The notes under the pieces were generated by a model, which was given only the letters and a program-made list of their open reading frames with translations, did not search any database and was not told the DNA's origin. From positions 1 through 64,000 of the forward strand of contig JAHDVP010000014.1 of NCBI GenBank assembly GCA_023384575.1: 64,000 nt of DNA. The letters run 5' to 3'. This stretch comes from Acidobacteriota bacterium (GTDB lineage: Bacteria > Acidobacteriota > Vicinamibacteria > Vicinamibacterales > JAFNAJ01). The position numbers were made by a program, and so were the translations under genes. Positions within the stretch are counted from its first letter, which is position 1. Each line of letters begins with the position of its first letter. Below, in pieces: positions 52,453-61,342 of this stretch.

Positions 52453-52634
52453 CGGACTGCCTCCGTCGATGTCCGCGCCGGCCCCAGGGTCGGACGCGGA
52501 GAGTCGCACGCGGCGGGCTCGAGCCGGCCGCCGAGTGCCGCCTACCCGTCGCGACGGGTCCACGCGATCAGACGCCAGGTGCGCCGATTCGGCCGGACAC
52601 CGAGGTTCCGGGTCGGCCCCCGGCCCTCGTCTCA

Positions 52635-52650
52635 TGGACCACGCTTTGCG
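52635..52650 (+). promoter_or_regulatory. Sigma-54-like -24/-12 promoter of the glutamine synthetase gene
   Basis: TGGACCACGCTTTGCG has GG and GC at exact 10-bp spacing and a TTTGC -12 half, with mismatches in the CACG part. It lies 57 bp before the GTG. Sigma-54 control of glnA is established in enterobacteria. A TACACT hexamer (52652-52657) directly after could be a housekeeping -10. Confidence 0.45.
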
Positions 52651-52707
52651 GTACACTCGGCGGACGGGCGCCCGCGCGGGGACCAGGCGCGGCCCGAAGG
52701 AGCTGAC

Positions 52708-54078
52708 GTGAGCACGCCCTCGCTGCCGTCCGACCCGGCCGACCTCGGCACCGCCGACCCGCGCAGCCGTGTGCTCGAACTCGCCGACCGGCTGGGCGTG
52801 AAGTTCCTGCGCCTGCAGTTCACCGACATCTTCGGCGTCACCAAGAACGTGGAAGTCCCCGACAAGCGGTTCGCCGAGGCGCTCGACGGGCGGATCATGT
52901 TCGACGGCTCGTCGATCGAGGGCTTCGTCCGCGTCGAAGAGTCGGACATGCGCCTGCAGCCCGACCTGAAGACCTTTCGCGTCTTCCCGTGGACCCACCA
53001 GTCGGGAGAGAAGGTGGCCCGGGTCATCTGCGACATCCACAATCCCGACGGCACGCCCTTCGAGGGCTGCCCACGCCAGACGCTGAAACGCGCCCTCGTG
53101 CACGCCGCGTCCCGCGGCGTCACCTTCGGCGTGGGACCGGAAATCGAGTTCTTCCTCTTCCAGACCCGGGGCGGGCAGCCGACGACCGACACCCACGACG
53201 GCGGCGGCTACTTCGATCTGATGCCGGTCGATCAGGGCGAGGACGTCCGCCGGCAGATCGTGCTGGCGCTCGAGGCCATGGGCCTGCACGTCGAGGCGGC
53301 GCATCACGAGGTGGCGGCAGGACAGCACGAGATCGACTTCCGCTCCGACGACGCGCTGGCCAGCGCCGACCACATCAGCACCTTCCGCCTCGTCGTGAAG
53401 AACATCGCGGCGCAGAACGGCCTGCACGCGACGTTCATGCCCAAGCCCATCTTCGGCGTGAACGGGTCGGGCATGCACACCCACCTCGCCCTCTTCGCGG
53501 AGGGTCGAAACCTGTTCTTCGACCCCGAGGGCCCGTGGCAGCTGAGCGAGACGTGCCTTCACTGCATCGGCGGGTGGCTACGCCACGCGAAGGCCCTCTG
53601 TGCCATCACGAACCCGCTCGTCAATTCGTACAAGCGGCTCGTCCCAGGCTACGAAGCGCCAACGAGCATCGCCTGGTCGGAGCGCAACCGGAGCCCGCTC
53701 GTCCGCGTGCCGGCTGGCCGGGGTCACGACACGCGCGTCGAGATGCGTCTGCCCGACCCGTCGTGCAACCCGTATCTGGCGTTGTCGGTCATGCTGCGCG
53801 CGGGCCTCGACGGCATCGATCAGCGGCTCGATCCCGGTCCGCCGGTGAACAAGAACATCTACGCGCTCAGCCGCCGGGAGCGCCGGCACCTGAAGATCGA
53901 CGACCTGCCGAGCACCCTGAGCGACGCGCTCGACGCGCTCGAGCGGAACGATCTCCTGCGCGATACGCTCGGCGACCACGTCTTCCACCACTTCCTGGAA
54001 GCCAAGCGCGAGGAATGGGACGACTACCTGCGCCGCGTCAGCGCGTGGGAGCTCGACCGATACCTCAAGACCTACTGA
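52708..54078 (+). CDS. glnA: Type I glutamine synthetase
   Basis: The product has 456 residues from a GTG with AAGGAG five bases upstream. GS hallmarks: FDGSSIEGF, GPEIEFFLF (metal Glu), GSGMHTHLAL, KRLVPGYEAP and RVEMRLPDPSCNPYLA. Length is that of the short GSI-alpha type. A Tyr is present in NKNIYALS, but the surrounding adenylylation-loop sequence differs from E. coli, so adenylylation is doubtful. It makes glutamine from glutamate, ammonia and ATP in the cytoplasm. A CheY-like regulator follows after 56 bp. Confidence 0.94.
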   Translation: MSTPSLPSDPADLGTADPRSRVLELADRLGVKFLRLQFTDIFGVTKNVEVPDKRFAEALDGRIMFDGSSIEGFVRVEESDMRLQPDLKTFRVFPWTHQSGEKVARVICDIHNPDGTPFEGCPRQTLKRALVHAASRGVTFGVGPEIEFFLFQTRGGQPTTDTHDGGGYFDLMPVDQGEDVRRQIVLALEAMGLHVEAAHHEVAAGQHEIDFRSDDALASADHISTFRLVVKNIAAQNGLHATFMPKPIFGVNGSGMHTHLALFAEGRNLFFDPEGPWQLSETCLHCIGGWLRHAKALCAITNPLVNSYKRLVPGYEAPTSIAWSERNRSPLVRVPAGRGHDTRVEMRLPDPSCNPYLALSVMLRAGLDGIDQRLDPGPPVNKNIYALSRRERRHLKIDDLPSTLSDALDALERNDLLRDTLGDHVFHHFLEAKREEWDDYLRRVSAWELDRYLKTY

Positions 54079-54134
54079 GTCCTGAGCGGACGAAACGTTC
54101 TCGTATTCGTCAGTCGAAGGACTGAGCGCGACCT

Positions 54135-54503
54135 ATGCCACTCCGGGCCCTCATTGCCGAAGACGATCGTGACATCAGGCTCGTGGCACGGCTCGCCCTG
54201 CGTCGGGCCGGCTTCGACGTCACGGCGGTCGACGATGGTGAAGCGCTGCTGGCCGTGGTCCACGACGAACGTCCGGACGTGATCCTGCTCGATTGGATGA
54301 TGCCGGTGCTCGACGGCCCGGACACCTGCGCCCGCCTGAAGGCCGACCCCGCGACGGCCGCCATCCCGGTGGTGTTCCTCACCGCGAAGACCCAGCAGGC
54401 CGAAGTGGAGCGGGGGTTGGCGCTCGGCGCCGCCGGGTACATCGCCAAGCCCTTCGACGCGCTCACCCTCGGCGACCAGGTTCGCGCGCTGATCGGCTGC
54501 TGA
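54135..54503 (+). CDS. Single-domain CheY-like response regulator
   Basis: The product has 122 residues, a receiver domain only: acidic pair Asp10/Asp11, phospho-acceptor Asp53 (ILLDWMMP), Thr83 and Lys105 (AKPF). There is no output domain, so it acts by protein contact. It lies 56 bp after glnA and could be read from the same promoter. No cognate kinase is adjacent. Confidence 0.9.
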   Translation: MPLRALIAEDDRDIRLVARLALRRAGFDVTAVDDGEALLAVVHDERPDVILLDWMMPVLDGPDTCARLKADPATAAIPVVFLTAKTQQAEVERGLALGAAGYIAKPFDALTLGDQVRALIGC

Positions 54504-54539
54504 CACCCGGTCCGACGGTCCGGCTGGCAGCGACGGGCG

Positions 54540-56015
54540 TCAGACCGGCGAGGGTTCGCCGTAGCGTGCGAGATACGCCTTCACGCGCAGCTTGCGCGCG
54601 GTGTTCTCGGAGCTCATGTACCTGACCGACCCGAAGATCGGACGCTCCGGCGCCCAGGGCCGGTCGTACCGGCCCAGCACCCAGAAGATGCCGCTGTAGG
54701 AGTTCGGATCGCGGCCGTCGAGCGCGTACCGGTTGTTCAGCTCGATCATCGTGGCGAGCGCGTCGCGCGGCGAGGGCGACCACTCGAGGATCTTCTTCCC
54801 CCACAACATCCGCAGGTAGTTCTGGAGGCGCCCTTCGAGGCGCAGTTGCCGCTGCGCGGCGTTCCACAGGCGATCGTGGGTGCGCGCATCGGCGAGTTCG
54901 TCCAGCGTGTAGACGTAGGGTCGCGGATCGTCGGCGTGCGTGTCGAGCGTGGCCTGCGCCCAGGCCGGTAACGACTCGTAGCGATCGTAGTCCTCGCGGT
55001 GCTGGCACATGTTGTAGCCGAGTTCGCGCCAGGTGATCAGCTCGTCGAGAAACGACTCGGCCGCGGGCGACGCGCCCCACCAGCCATCACGCTGGCCGCT
55101 CGCCCGCGCGCCAAGCGCTCTCGTCGTCCACACCTCGCGGCTCATGATGGCGTCGAACACCTCGTGAACCGAGATGTGACCGAAGTGCAGGTAAGGTGAC
55201 AGCCCGCTCGCCACGTCGGCGTCGGGCTGGGCGCGTTCGTCGCGGTAGCGGTAGAGCCGCTGCGCCAGGAACCGTTCCAGAACCCGCCCGGCCTCCTCAG
55301 CCCCCCCGACGAGCGGCGAGGCGGCGACCCCGTGGTCGATCGGCAGCCCCGAGAGGGCCTCCGGGTGCGCGGCCAGCAGGTCGCCGGTCGCCCTGGACCA
55401 CCGCATCACGATGTCCGGGGGCAGGGAGTCGAGGCGCGGCAGGTCGGCACCGACCAGAGGATTGGCCGCCGGGAAGGCCGCCAGGTGCCCGCGAAGGGTC
55501 TTCTGCAGGTGGATCCTGAAGACGTAGGCCGAGGGAAACGCCTTCGGGGTGGCCGAGAGCGGCACGATGCCGTTCGAGTCGACGACCTCGAGTCTGACGT
55601 CGAGCTGCGCCGCCGCCGCCGTGACCATGCGCCGGAGGAAGAACGCCGGAAAGTCGTCGGTCACGACGACCGCAGCCCGGCGCGCCAGCGCCGCGAGCAG
55701 CCCCCGGCCGGCGCCTGGTTCGGGCTCGACGTACGGGTAGTAGCCAACGCCCCACTCGGCGAACGCCCGCTCGTTGTCGGCCATCCCCTGCAGGATGAAC
55801 GCGTGCAGGCGATCGCTGGCCCACGGGTAGCCCGCTCGGAGCGGCTCGAAGACGAGCAGGGGCTTTCGCAGGCGTGCCGCCCACTCGGTGGCCCGCTCGA
55901 GCGCGAAATTCGAGCGTGCGCGTCGCGCGGACACCATCCAATAGAGCACGTGGTCGCGTTCCGGCACGATCGGAGCGGAGTTCACGTCCCGGACTCGCTG
56001 TGGTGGCACGCTCAC
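54540..56015 (-). CDS. Deoxyribodipyrimidine photolyase (class II-like)
   Basis: The product has 491 residues from a GTG. The N-terminal alpha/beta domain (antenna binding) is followed by the FAD-binding helical domain with LSPYLHFGHIS, ELITWRELGYN, WNAAQRQLRLEGRLQNY and LDGRDPNSYSG. The 'DGRDPN-x-Y' form and overall arrangement resemble class II CPD photolyases, which repair UV cyclobutane dimers using light. It is convergent with the CheY-like gene. Confidence 0.88.
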   Translation of the reverse strand: MSVPPQRVRDVNSAPIVPERDHVLYWMVSARRARSNFALERATEWAARLRKPLLVFEPLRAGYPWASDRLHAFILQGMADNERAFAEWGVGYYPYVEPEPGAGRGLLAALARRAAVVVTDDFPAFFLRRMVTAAAAQLDVRLEVVDSNGIVPLSATPKAFPSAYVFRIHLQKTLRGHLAAFPAANPLVGADLPRLDSLPPDIVMRWSRATGDLLAAHPEALSGLPIDHGVAASPLVGGAEEAGRVLERFLAQRLYRYRDERAQPDADVASGLSPYLHFGHISVHEVFDAIMSREVWTTRALGARASGQRDGWWGASPAAESFLDELITWRELGYNMCQHREDYDRYESLPAWAQATLDTHADDPRPYVYTLDELADARTHDRLWNAAQRQLRLEGRLQNYLRMLWGKKILEWSPSPRDALATMIELNNRYALDGRDPNSYSGIFWVLGRYDRPWAPERPIFGSVRYMSSENTARKLRVKAYLARYGEPSPV

Positions 56016-56402
56016 GATGGTTCACGCTCCCGACCCGGCCGGTCGCACCCGGCTGGCTCCCGTTCTGCCTTACGACGTCGACTGGCGACGCTCAGGTTCG
56101 ACCCGAGTCCCCTTCAGAGGTCGGCCGGCGTCTGCGGAAGTGGACGCCGAACCCCCGGTCCGTGTCAATTGCCCACGAATCGGCGCATTCACGGGCGGCA
56201 CGACCTTTGATCCTCTTCCGAGCAAGACCGCGACGGGTCAACGGGGGGCGTCAATTACTCAGGCAGGCGCTGGCATCAACGCCTCTCGTCTTCGTCATGT
56301 GGGCGACCCGTTCGCGGTCGACGTTTTTTGCGGCGTCTCGTCGTGCCCGCGCCCCGCGCCGGGGCCTGGCCCCGCAGCCGGCAGGAGTTACAGGAGCAGC
56401 CG
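56016..56402. other. 387-bp intergenic region without recognised features
   Basis: The region lies between the divergent photolyase and lipoprotein genes and would hold both promoters. It contains only a short T-rich patch near 56325. I see no repeat, RNA gene or convincing promoter. Confidence 0.5.
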
Positions 56403-56762
56403 ATGCGTCGTTCTCTCGCCTGGTTCGTCGTGCTCGCGCTCGCTTCGGCCGTCACCGCATGTGCGGCGCGCGGCGCGCGGATTGCCGACGTGCAGCACCA
56501 ACCGGGACGGTACTACGACCGGTCGGTCCGGCTCGAGGGCACGGTCACCGAGTCGTGGAGCATGCCGCTCGTCCCCTTCGGCCTCTACAAGATCGCCGAC
56601 GGCACCGGCGAACTGACGGTCGTCTCGCGGTCGTCGCGGGCCCCGACGCGGGGCGCGCGGGTGCGCGTCACCGGGGAGGTGGGCGAATTGGCGGTGTTCG
56701 GCGGGAGGTCGGTTGGCCTGCACCTTCGGGAGCGACGACTCGACGTGCTCCGACGACGCTGA
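56403..56762 (+). CDS. OB-fold-like lipoprotein
   Basis: The product has 119 residues with a lipobox ending TAC at Cys20, so it is a predicted lipoprotein. The rest is a small beta-barrel with VRLEGTVTESW, YKIADGTGELTVVS and RVRVTGEVGE, the pattern of an OB-fold (tRNA-anticodon-like/'BOF'). Ligand unknown. AGGAG lies eight bases before the ATG. It ends 28 bp before the M24 peptidase gene. Confidence 0.78.
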   Translation: MRRSLAWFVVLALASAVTACAARGARIADVQHQPGRYYDRSVRLEGTVTESWSMPLVPFGLYKIADGTGELTVVSRSSRAPTRGARVRVTGEVGELAVFGGRSVGLHLRERRLDVLRRR

Positions 56763-56790
56763 TCGAAGGGCGTGGTGATATGGTGTCGCC

Positions 56791-58161
56791 ATGCCGAACC
56801 CAGCCGTTCTGGCCGGCGTGCTCGCGCTGGCCGCCACTGTCTTCCTTCCCCAACCCTCGAGGGCCCAGGGCCCTGCTCAGGGCCGTGTCATCCCGGCCGC
56901 CGATCAGCACGTGCTCTCGCAGCGCGAGCGCCCTGCGGTCGTCAACCGGATGCTTCGCGACCGGCTCGACACGCTGCTGCCCGCGCTGATGCGCGAGGCC
57001 GGGCTCGACATGTGGCTCGTCATCAACCGCGAGTACATGGAAGACCCGGTCTACCTGACGCTCGTGCCCGAGCCGGTGTTCGCTGCGCGACGCACGACCA
57101 TCCTCGTGTTCTTCGACCGGGGCGCTGAGCGGGGCGTCGAGCGCCTGACGGTCAGCCGGTATCCCATTGCCGGCTTCTACGAGTCGGTCTGGGAGGGCGG
57201 CGACCCGGCCGAGCAATGGCGCCGGCTCGCCGAGGTCATCGCCGAGCGCGACCCGAAGCGGATCGGCATCAACGTCAGTCGTCAGTGGGCGTTTGGCGAC
57301 GGCCTGTCGGCGGGGCTTCGCGAGGAACTGGAAGAGGCGCTGCCGCCGAAGCTCCGCTCCCGCCTGACGGGCGCGGAGGAGCTCGCCATCCGGTGGCTCG
57401 AGACGCGCAGCGCGCTCGAGCTCCAGGTCTATCCGCAGATCGTCGCCCTCGCACGCGGGGTGATCTCGGAGGCCTTCTCGTCTCGGGTGATCACGCCCGG
57501 GGTCACGACGACCGACGACGTGGCGTGGTACATCCGGCAGCGGTACGCCGACCTCGACCTGCCGGTCTGGTTCATGCCGTACGTGAACCTGCAGCGCCCG
57601 GGGACCCCGTGTGACACCGACACCGCCTTCTGCGGCGTCGGCGGCGTCATCGAACGCGGCGACGTGATCCACACGGACGTCGGCATCACCTACCTGCGCC
57701 TCAACACCGACACGCAGGAGATGGGCTACGTGCTCGAGGCGGGCGAGACCGACGTCCCCGAAGGGTTGCGGCGCGCGCTCGCGACCGGCAACCGGTGGCA
57801 GGATCTCGTGACCGGGGCGTACGCCTCGGGCCGCACCGGCAACGAGGTGCTGGCCCTGGTCGACAAGGCGGCACGGGCGGAAGGCCTCGAGCACAACACC
57901 TACTCGCATCCCATCGGCTTCTTCGGACACGCACCCGGACCCGCCGTCGGCATGTGGGACCTGCCGGCCGACGTCCCGGTCGTCGGTGAGCGACGGCTGT
58001 ACCCGAACACGGCACACTCGATCGAGGGCAACGTGAAGGTGGCGCTGCCGGAGTGGGGCGGGCAGAAGGTGCAGATCAAGCTCGAGCAGAGCGCGGTCTT
58101 CGATGGCGAGCGGGTGGTCTACCTCGCGGGCCGTCAGACCAGGTGGCACGTGGTGCACTGA
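56791..58161 (+). CDS. Secreted M24-family metallopeptidase (Xaa-Pro peptidase-like)
   Basis: The product has 456 residues with a signal peptide (to about 26). An N-terminal creatinase-like domain precedes the pita-bread M24 domain, in which metal ligands are suggested in HTDVGITYLRL and LNTDTQ (Asp), HPIGFFGH (His), IEGNVKV (Glu) and the C-terminal IKLEQSAVF (Glu). The usual first Asp motif is modified, so activity should be confirmed. It likely acts on proline-containing dipeptides in the periplasm. A TATGGT hexamer ends 6 bp before the ATG. Confidence 0.85.
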   Translation: MPNPAVLAGVLALAATVFLPQPSRAQGPAQGRVIPAADQHVLSQRERPAVVNRMLRDRLDTLLPALMREAGLDMWLVINREYMEDPVYLTLVPEPVFAARRTTILVFFDRGAERGVERLTVSRYPIAGFYESVWEGGDPAEQWRRLAEVIAERDPKRIGINVSRQWAFGDGLSAGLREELEEALPPKLRSRLTGAEELAIRWLETRSALELQVYPQIVALARGVISEAFSSRVITPGVTTTDDVAWYIRQRYADLDLPVWFMPYVNLQRPGTPCDTDTAFCGVGGVIERGDVIHTDVGITYLRLNTDTQEMGYVLEAGETDVPEGLRRALATGNRWQDLVTGAYASGRTGNEVLALVDKAARAEGLEHNTYSHPIGFFGHAPGPAVGMWDLPADVPVVGERRLYPNTAHSIEGNVKVALPEWGGQKVQIKLEQSAVFDGERVVYLAGRQTRWHVVH

Positions 58162-58189
58162 TTCCACGCCGGGGGGCTCGAATGATCGT

Positions 58190-58504
58190 GTGGTGCCTCC
58201 GAGCCGTGCTCGCGTTGGCCTGGTGCTCGTCGTCGCTGGCGCGACCCTGGTCGGCTACTTCGATCGCTACTTCGACACGTGGATCGCGGTCGACGCGTCC
58301 GCCCCCGCGTGGATCGAGGCCCCGCACGACCCGAGGGAATCGGTCCTCTACCGGAGTGACGACCTCGTGGCGCGCGCCGAGGCAGGGCGCGACGCTGGCC
58401 TTCGGCTGTTCTTCCCGGGCGTGCTGCTGGGGCTGGCCGGGGGCGGCGGCCTGTGGTTCGTCGGGTGGCGATCGCGGCGACGCCCGCTCGTGCGTTCTGA
58501 GTGA
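58190..58504 (+). CDS. Small two-helix membrane protein, unknown function
   Basis: From a GTG at 58190 the product has 104 residues with two hydrophobic helices (about 8-22 and 75-95) separated by an acidic/aromatic loop (YFDRYFDTWIAVD). It ends 3 bp before the convergent beta-lactamase-like gene stop and starts 28 bp after the M24 gene. The Shine-Dalgarno sequence is weak (GGGGGG). It may be a real accessory membrane protein, but the start is uncertain. Confidence 0.45.
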   Translation: MVPPSRARVGLVLVVAGATLVGYFDRYFDTWIAVDASAPAWIEAPHDPRESVLYRSDDLVARAEAGRDAGLRLFFPGVLLGLAGGGGLWFVGWRSRRRPLVRSE

Positions 58505-58507
58505 CCG

Positions 58508-59464
58508 TCAGGGCGGCAGCAGCCGTCCGTACGCACCACCTTGCGCGAGGCGTCGGAAGTAGTGGAACGCCGCGCGCGACATCTCTTCGATCACGCGGTC
58601 GGCGGCCGTCTCGTCGGCGAGGTACGCCCCCATCACGACGATGATGAACGGCCGTCCGTCGACGGTGACGTAGCCTGCGTCGACGCGCACGCCCTCGAGG
58701 CCTCCAGGCTTGCTCGCCACCGCGACGCCCGGCGGGACGGCGCGCGTCAGCGGCGTGGACTTCCGTTTGCGCAGGATGTCGAGCAGCGCCGCGCGACTCG
58801 TCGGATTGAGGCCCTCGCCCCGCCGGATCGCCTCGAGCAGCGAGGCGAGGTCGGCCGCGGTGGCCACGTTCTCGTCGCCACGCCTGGCCGCCTCGAGGTC
58901 GATCATGCGGCGGCGCAGCCTGATACCCGTCAGCCCGAGGCCCTCCATCCGTCGTGTGACGTTGTCCATCCCGACGGCGTCGATCACGGCGTTGGTGGCG
59001 GTGTTGTCGCTGAGGACGATCATCAGCGTGGCCAGGTCGCGCAGCGACAGCACCGGCGAGCGCAGCTCCTGGAGGATGCCCGCCCCGCCGGCCCGGGCGG
59101 ACGGGGAGAGCGGCTGCGGGTCGTCGAGCGCGATCCGGCCTTCTTCGGACTGCCGGAACAGCTCGTAGAGGATGGCGATCTTGATGGTCGACGCCGTGGG
59201 GAGCAGCACGGTGTCGAGGCGCGCGAAGCGGTCGCCGGTCGAGACGTCGACGACCGTGTAGCTGAGGACGCCGTCGACGCCGTCGGCCAGGGTCTGGAGC
59301 TGGCTGGCGAAGGCGGTCTTGAGCTGAGTCTGAACGGGCCCCGATAGCGTGGCGGACGGCGCCGCGACCGGCTGCCCGGCAGCGTCCCGTGGTGGACCGG
59401 CGAGCCAGGTCGCCGCGGCGGCGAACAGTGCCGTCGCGACTGGACGAAACCAGCGTCGTGTCAT
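58508..59464 (-). CDS. Class A beta-lactamase-like serine hydrolase
   Basis: The product has 318 residues with a signal peptide (to about 30). The SxxK motif is STIK (Ser92, Lys95), SDN is intact (152-154), and the third motif is KPG (Lys252) instead of KTG/KSG. The omega loop lacks a clear E166-x-x-L-N; Glu191 or Glu198 are the candidates. These changes suggest a diverged hydrolase rather than a typical antibiotic-degrading enzyme. It lies 10 bp after the GAF-PP2C gene, so they form an operon. Confidence 0.82.
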   Translation of the reverse strand: MTRRWFRPVATALFAAAATWLAGPPRDAAGQPVAAPSATLSGPVQTQLKTAFASQLQTLADGVDGVLSYTVVDVSTGDRFARLDTVLLPTASTIKIAILYELFRQSEEGRIALDDPQPLSPSARAGGAGILQELRSPVLSLRDLATLMIVLSDNTATNAVIDAVGMDNVTRRMEGLGLTGIRLRRRMIDLEAARRGDENVATAADLASLLEAIRRGEGLNPTSRAALLDILRKRKSTPLTRAVPPGVAVASKPGGLEGVRVDAGYVTVDGRPFIIVVMGAYLADETAADRVIEEMSRAAFHYFRRLAQGGAYGRLLPP

Positions 59465-59474
59465 CGCGGGATCC

Positions 59475-61262
59475 TCAGGCCGTGACCCTGAGCGCCACGG
59501 CGGTCATGTCGTCGCCCTGGGGGGCGTCGTCGCGAAAGGCGTCGACCGCGCCGAACAGGGCGTCGACGATCTGCTGCGCGGTCTCGCCGGCGTGGGCGCG
59601 GACCACCTCGATCACGCGACCGGCACCGAACTCCTCGCCATCGTCGCGCATCGCGTCGAAGAGGCCGTCGCTCGCGAAGACGAACACGTCCCCGGGCGCG
59701 AGGTCGAAGGTCAGCTCGTCGTAGGTCGACCCCGCGAACGACCCCAGCGGGACGCCGGGAATCACGATCTGCGCCGCGTCGCTGCCCCTCACCCGAACGG
59801 GATAGGGCAGGCCGGAGTTCGACATCGTCAGCACCTTCCGCTTGAGGTCGAAGACGGCGTAACAGAGCGTGCAGTAGTAGCCCTCGAGGTCGCGCTCGTG
59901 GAGGATGGTGTTGATCGAGGCGAGCACGGCCGGGGGCGACGTCCGCTCCGTCGTGTAGCGGCGCCGGTAGGTCCTCGACCGCACGAGCTCTCCGGCGAAC
60001 GTCCCGTAGAGCGCGGCGGGGACGCCCTTGCCCGACACGTCGCCCACGGCGACGATCAGGGTGTGGGCGTCGGGTGACAGCAGATCGTAGAGGTCGCCGC
60101 CGAGCTCGCTCGCCGGGGCGAAGCGGCCGGCGACATCGACGCCCCGGAGGCGCTTTGGCGAACCCGCGGGCAAGAGCGCCATCTGCACGCGCTGCGCGAA
60201 GCGGACCTCGCGGTCGAGCCGTTCCTCGTTGGCCCGCAGCTCTTCGTAGAGCCGCGCGTTCTCGATGGCCACGGCCGCATGACTGGCGAGGAGCGTCAGC
60301 ACCTCGACGTGCCACTTGTCGAACGCGTCGAGCTCGGGGCTCTCGAGATCGAAGACGCCAATCGCCCGGTCCTTGTAGATCAGGGGAATGACGAGCTCCG
60401 ACCGGACGTCGGCAACGACCCTGATGTAGCGCGGATCCTGCGCGACGTCCGGCACGTAGACCGGCTGTTTGTGCAGGGCGGCGTAGCCGACGAGGCCATC
60501 GCCGAGGCCGACGCGAGGCAGGTCCACTCGCTCGCCATATTGAAGGGCGAGGCGCATCTCCAGCTCGCCGGCCTCTTCGTTGAGGAGCATGATCCCGAAG
60601 GTACGATAGTCGACGAGGCGCCGCGTGAACTGGGCCACGCGCATCAGCAGTTCGTCGAGGTCGAGGATCGAGGCGAGGTCCCGGCCGATGCTCGCCAGCG
60701 TCTCGAACACCTCGGCGACCGTCCGCTCCTTGTCGAAGAGGCGCGCATTCTCGAGGGCGACGGCGACGTGCACGCCGAACTGGCGCACCATCAGCGCGTC
60801 GCTCTCGCCGAAGACATCGGCCGAGCGGCTGAGAATGCTCAGGGCGCCGATCGGCCGCCCCTTGTAGATCAACGGCGCGACGACCTGCGCGCGCATGTCC
60901 GGCACGACCTCGACGTAGCGCGGCTCGCGTGAGAGGTCGTTGGCCACGAGCGGCGCCCGCTCGACGATCGAGAGCCCGACGAGTCCCTCGCCGACCTTCA
61001 ACCGGACCCGCTCGGCGGCCTCGTCCGGATAACCGACCGAGTAGGCGATCCGCAGCTCCCGCCGCCGCTCGTCGAGCAGGTAAATGGCGAACGCATCGAA
61101 GCTGATGATGCGGGCGATCAGATCCGGAATCGTGACGAGCAGTTCGTCGAGGTCGAGCACCGACGTGACCCGACGGCCGAGGTCGAAGAGCGTCGCGAGC
61201 TTCTCCTGCTCGGTCGCGCGGCCCGCCCCGCTGGGGCGGTCCGATGGCGTGGGAAGGGTCAC
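59475..61262 (-). CDS. GAF-GAF-SpoIIE PP2C phosphatase
   Basis: The product has 595 residues from a GTG. Two GAF domains (about 20-175 and 190-350), each with the FGxYL/LxYKGRPIGAL core, lead via a helix (RFAQRVQMALLPAG) to a SpoIIE PP2C domain with GGDLYDLL, AVGDVSGKGVPAA, SNSGLPYP and ASDGLFDAM. It is soluble and probably dephosphorylates an anti-anti-sigma factor when the GAF domains bind ligand. It is operonic with the beta-lactamase-like gene and divergent from gamma-glutamyltransferase. Confidence 0.92.
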   Translation of the reverse strand: MTLPTPSDRPSGAGRATEQEKLATLFDLGRRVTSVLDLDELLVTIPDLIARIISFDAFAIYLLDERRRELRIAYSVGYPDEAAERVRLKVGEGLVGLSIVERAPLVANDLSREPRYVEVVPDMRAQVVAPLIYKGRPIGALSILSRSADVFGESDALMVRQFGVHVAVALENARLFDKERTVAEVFETLASIGRDLASILDLDELLMRVAQFTRRLVDYRTFGIMLLNEEAGELEMRLALQYGERVDLPRVGLGDGLVGYAALHKQPVYVPDVAQDPRYIRVVADVRSELVIPLIYKDRAIGVFDLESPELDAFDKWHVEVLTLLASHAAVAIENARLYEELRANEERLDREVRFAQRVQMALLPAGSPKRLRGVDVAGRFAPASELGGDLYDLLSPDAHTLIVAVGDVSGKGVPAALYGTFAGELVRSRTYRRRYTTERTSPPAVLASINTILHERDLEGYYCTLCYAVFDLKRKVLTMSNSGLPYPVRVRGSDAAQIVIPGVPLGSFAGSTYDELTFDLAPGDVFVFASDGLFDAMRDDGEEFGAGRVIEVVRAHAGETAQQIVDALFGAVDAFRDDAPQGDDMTAVALRVTA

Positions 61263-61342
61263 TCGGTGGTCCTTTTCTCCGGTGTGGGGAGGCTCGGCCC
61301 GCCTTCGGATTATACTGACTCGCCCTCGATCGAACGAACACC

